The notes below the pieces were generated by a model, which was not told the origin of the DNA, searched no databases, and saw nothing but the letters and a program-made list of their open reading frames with translations. From NCBI GenBank assembly GCA_013396755.1, contig VWZF01005821.1:248001-312000 (forward strand): 64,000 nucleotides of DNA, read 5' to 3'. The stretch comes from Sclerurus mexicanus (taxonomy: Eukaryota; Chordata; Aves; Passeriformes; Furnariidae). A program made the position numbers and the translations under genes. Below, piece by piece: positions 61,351 to 64,000 of the stretch (position 1 is the first letter of the stretch; each line of letters starts with the position of its first letter).

Positions 61351-64000
61351 AAATTCATAAACAGCACAGCTGTTAAGGGGTACTAAGAGGACTAGGCAGG
61401 GATGCACTATTTAACAACTCTAATACAACAGTTCTAGATGCCAGGGGAGTATAAGAGGAAAAATCATTGGAAGAAGCCAAGTCCATGTACTCTTCCTAGA
61501 ATGCATCCTGTTTTGCCACTGTCAGAAACAGAATACTGGTCTTTCTATGCATTCTCTTAACGTCTAAAATGTAGATACAGCTCAGCGGTACCCTGCCTTG
61601 GGAGACATGTGCCTATCCCTTGCCAAAGTCCCAAAGTCCCAGGCAGAGATGGTTAGGTTTCACACACACACATACATGCCCAAGCTGGAAAACCTCTAAC
61701 AGATGCTGACAGAATTAGTTAAAAAGAAATAAAGCTGATGCTGATGATACCAGCATAGAACTGAATTAACGCACAGCATGACTTTTATACTGATGCTGGC
61801 CCATGCTTGTCTGACTCAGAGTACAAATTAAACTATATTGCATCTGTCTAAAAACAATAATAAAAGGTCCATCTTGGAGAAAACTAATAGGAGCAGACCA
61901 ATGCACAGAAAAGCAAAAAAGCTAATAGTCACACAGTGGTAGTCAAGGTGCAGTGCTCAAACTTGCTCCTTGGCTCTGTTTTGTATAGTAACAAACATGC
62001 ATCCACTGGTGCTGGATTGTTCCACCAGACACACTGAAATGGGGCCAGCACAGTGATGACTTTGCCCTAGTTGATATACTCTTAAGTACAAAATTCTGAG
62101 AGTAGCTCATACTGATATATCATAGACACTAGCTGAGCTGAGTCCTGCAGGCAGATGGGAGCTCAGCAGGGTTGTATCTCCTAGTTACATGCCCAAGGTC
62201 TGCACAGGCTTCTTCTGCAAGCTTTAAGCTTCATTTTGCTGGAGCAGAGCTGGCAGCCTACAGGAATTGAACTGCACTTTTGTCTTCAGCTTAGGCACAT
62301 TTGAAGCAGAAAAGGAGGTAAAAGCCACTACCGACATTCACTATGCCTCAAATTTACTGTGTACAAGTCCGCTTTTTCTCGCATACCCTTAAAAATGTAA
62401 ATAGGAAAGGGAAAATATCACTTTTTTGTTTCAGCCAGAAAAGAAACTTTTCCCTGAAGTTCTTTGGTGGTGTTTTTCTTGGCATTCACTTCTGTAAACT
62501 CACATTTGCTGCAACTGCTTTACCAGCAACTAGGAACAGTCACATTTGGAAGCAATGGAGTCACTCCATCTCAAGACTGGCATACGTTGATTTCTGGCTT
62601 CATTAAAAATCATTCTAATCTTACAGAACTGTAGCAGTGAACAGTAACTGACATCAGTTCATGTCAGTGCATAACTATTCGGAAGGACCTGTTGCACTAT
62701 GTTTCTATATATTTTAAGTTGCCTTGCCTGACATGGCATTTACATCAATTTACAAACTGCATTTCTAAGAGGGTCAAAGAAAACCTTTTATTTAATAGCA
62801 AAACAAAGAAAACTTAACAAACTGCTGCGTAAGAAAGACAGAACATTGTTTTTTGAAAAGGAAAATCACACAATGTGAAGTGGAATCAATTGAGTTTGCA
62901 AGACATCCCCAAATTAATCAAGTTGCACATAAAAAGACCATAGATAGAGGGCTCTGCAGGACAGGAAATAGAAGAGCTTGTTTTTCAAGCCGAGATTTTC
63001 ATAAATCTAACCCGATCTTTCTGTGCTCACATATCAAATACAGTAGACCTTGTCCCTCCATTTAAATGATTCTTTTTAATGCATTTATGTGTAGTTTTCC
63101 TCTATAATGAAGAATAATTTACCTGTAGGCAGTGTAAATAAGAGATTTTAACTGACTAAAAGAACAAGTACATCATGTAGCCAACAGTCCTGTTGTGGCC
63201 ATAGTTTACTGAATAGCACCTCAATCTGCTTATAATACTTCTAATTAGTTTTTTTAATCACAAACATTGCAACCTCTTTGTACATGAACTTCTACTGTTC
63301 TGTGTTTTACAGTGTGGTGTCTTGAACATTTAAGATGCTCTGTGATGCACCAGAGCAGAGGATAACTGAAAATCTAGGACACTAAATGTTTAAAATCGCT
63401 TTCCTTCTCAGATGGTAGCAAACATGCTTTAAACTTATTTAACTAATGGTGGCATGGCTCAAGAAAGAAAAGAGTGGCAGATACGATCTCCCTGTTTGGC
63501 TCTTATTAGGAAATCTCCTTCTCTATCATTTAGGGGGCTAAGTGTGCTGGCAGCACACTTTGAGTAACCACAAGACACAATAGCATCAAGTGTATCTCAG
63601 TTGAGTATACACACTATCGAGACACTGCTAAGTACCATTATCAGATACCTGAACTAGATTGTTCTATAAATCTTTCACTTATTTCTGTGCCAGATACAAC
63701 CTCACCCCATTTTTCTGATTTGTAACTGTCCTGTGCCATTTCTGACCCCCAAAAGAGTCACTTCATCATCCTTCACCAATAGTGTCTGCTTCCTGCATCT
63801 CCCCTTTTCTCCTCTAATTCAGCATCACTCCACCTATCTTCCTACAGCTATTCTAACAATTGATTTCTTCCTGCCCCCTTAATGGACTACCTTTTTGATT
63901 ATTCACACACAGACACACACAAACACTACTTTTCCTTTGACACAACCCTCTCCTTAACATATTAGCCTTTATTACAAAGTCAAATTATTCTCCTCTGCCA
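61351..64000. other. Non-coding; short CA-rich runs
   Basis: No exon or RNA gene recognised. CA-rich simple repeats occur at 61661-61674 and 63903-63925. A 9-bp unit is doubled at 61624-61641 (CAAAGTCCC). The ORFs at 62343-62606 and 62853-63065 lack supporting signals. Confidence 0.4.

Noticed and set aside
1..64000. CRISPR arrays, operons or phage/plasmid modules
   Set aside because: No regularly spaced repeats, no closely packed genes and no ribosome-binding context. The repeats are vertebrate LINE and LTR types.

Overview
The window looks like vertebrate nuclear DNA, and specifically avian (possibly another sauropsid). It is AT-rich and gene-poor. Its recognisable repeats are almost all CR1 LINE fragments, many carrying the avian CR1 3' hallmark (short tandem copies of an ATTCTATG-like 8-mer). 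It also holds endogenous retroviral LTRs that resemble the ERVL-type LTRs common in bird genomes. I see no Alu, L1 or B1 elements and no prokaryotic gene organisation. No frame is open for longer than about 140 codons, and most open stretches look like chance or lie in repeats. All family names come from memory of the consensus sequences, not from a search.

Layout: 0.57-0.92 kb holds a 5'-truncated non-LTR retrotransposon end (minus strand) that differs from CR1. It still encodes an uninterrupted C-terminal segment with a zinc-knuckle/finger-like end. At 3.70-4.25 kb lies a near full-length ERVL-type LTR (minus). At 6.2-7.1 kb lies a probable second LTR type (minus) with an embedded array of about 20-25 bp units. 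At 10.90-11.42 kb lies a further ERVL-like LTR (plus).

The best protein-coding candidate is at 16.94-17.20 kb (plus). A good splice acceptor there opens into 85 codons with no in-frame ATG, followed by a stop and nearby AATAAA signals. I read it as the terminal exon of a gene whose remaining exons lie to the left. A possible penultimate exon sits at 14.24-14.38 kb. I do not recognise the gene. Its extreme C-terminus fits the LxxRLxxL pattern of ESCRT MIT-interacting motifs.

The remaining 17.3-64 kb looks intergenic or intronic. It carries CR1 pieces of clearly different ages (8.2, 28.4, 30.1, 36.1, 40.2, 43.7, 46.4, 50.4-51.5 and 60.4-61.4 kb), simple-sequence tracts, and several repeat-free TAAT-rich stretches that read like conserved non-coding elements. 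I found no convincing RNA gene, CRISPR array or intact mobile element. I found no clear previously undescribed system; the most promising leads are the non-CR1 retrotransposon fragment and the unidentified terminal exon.
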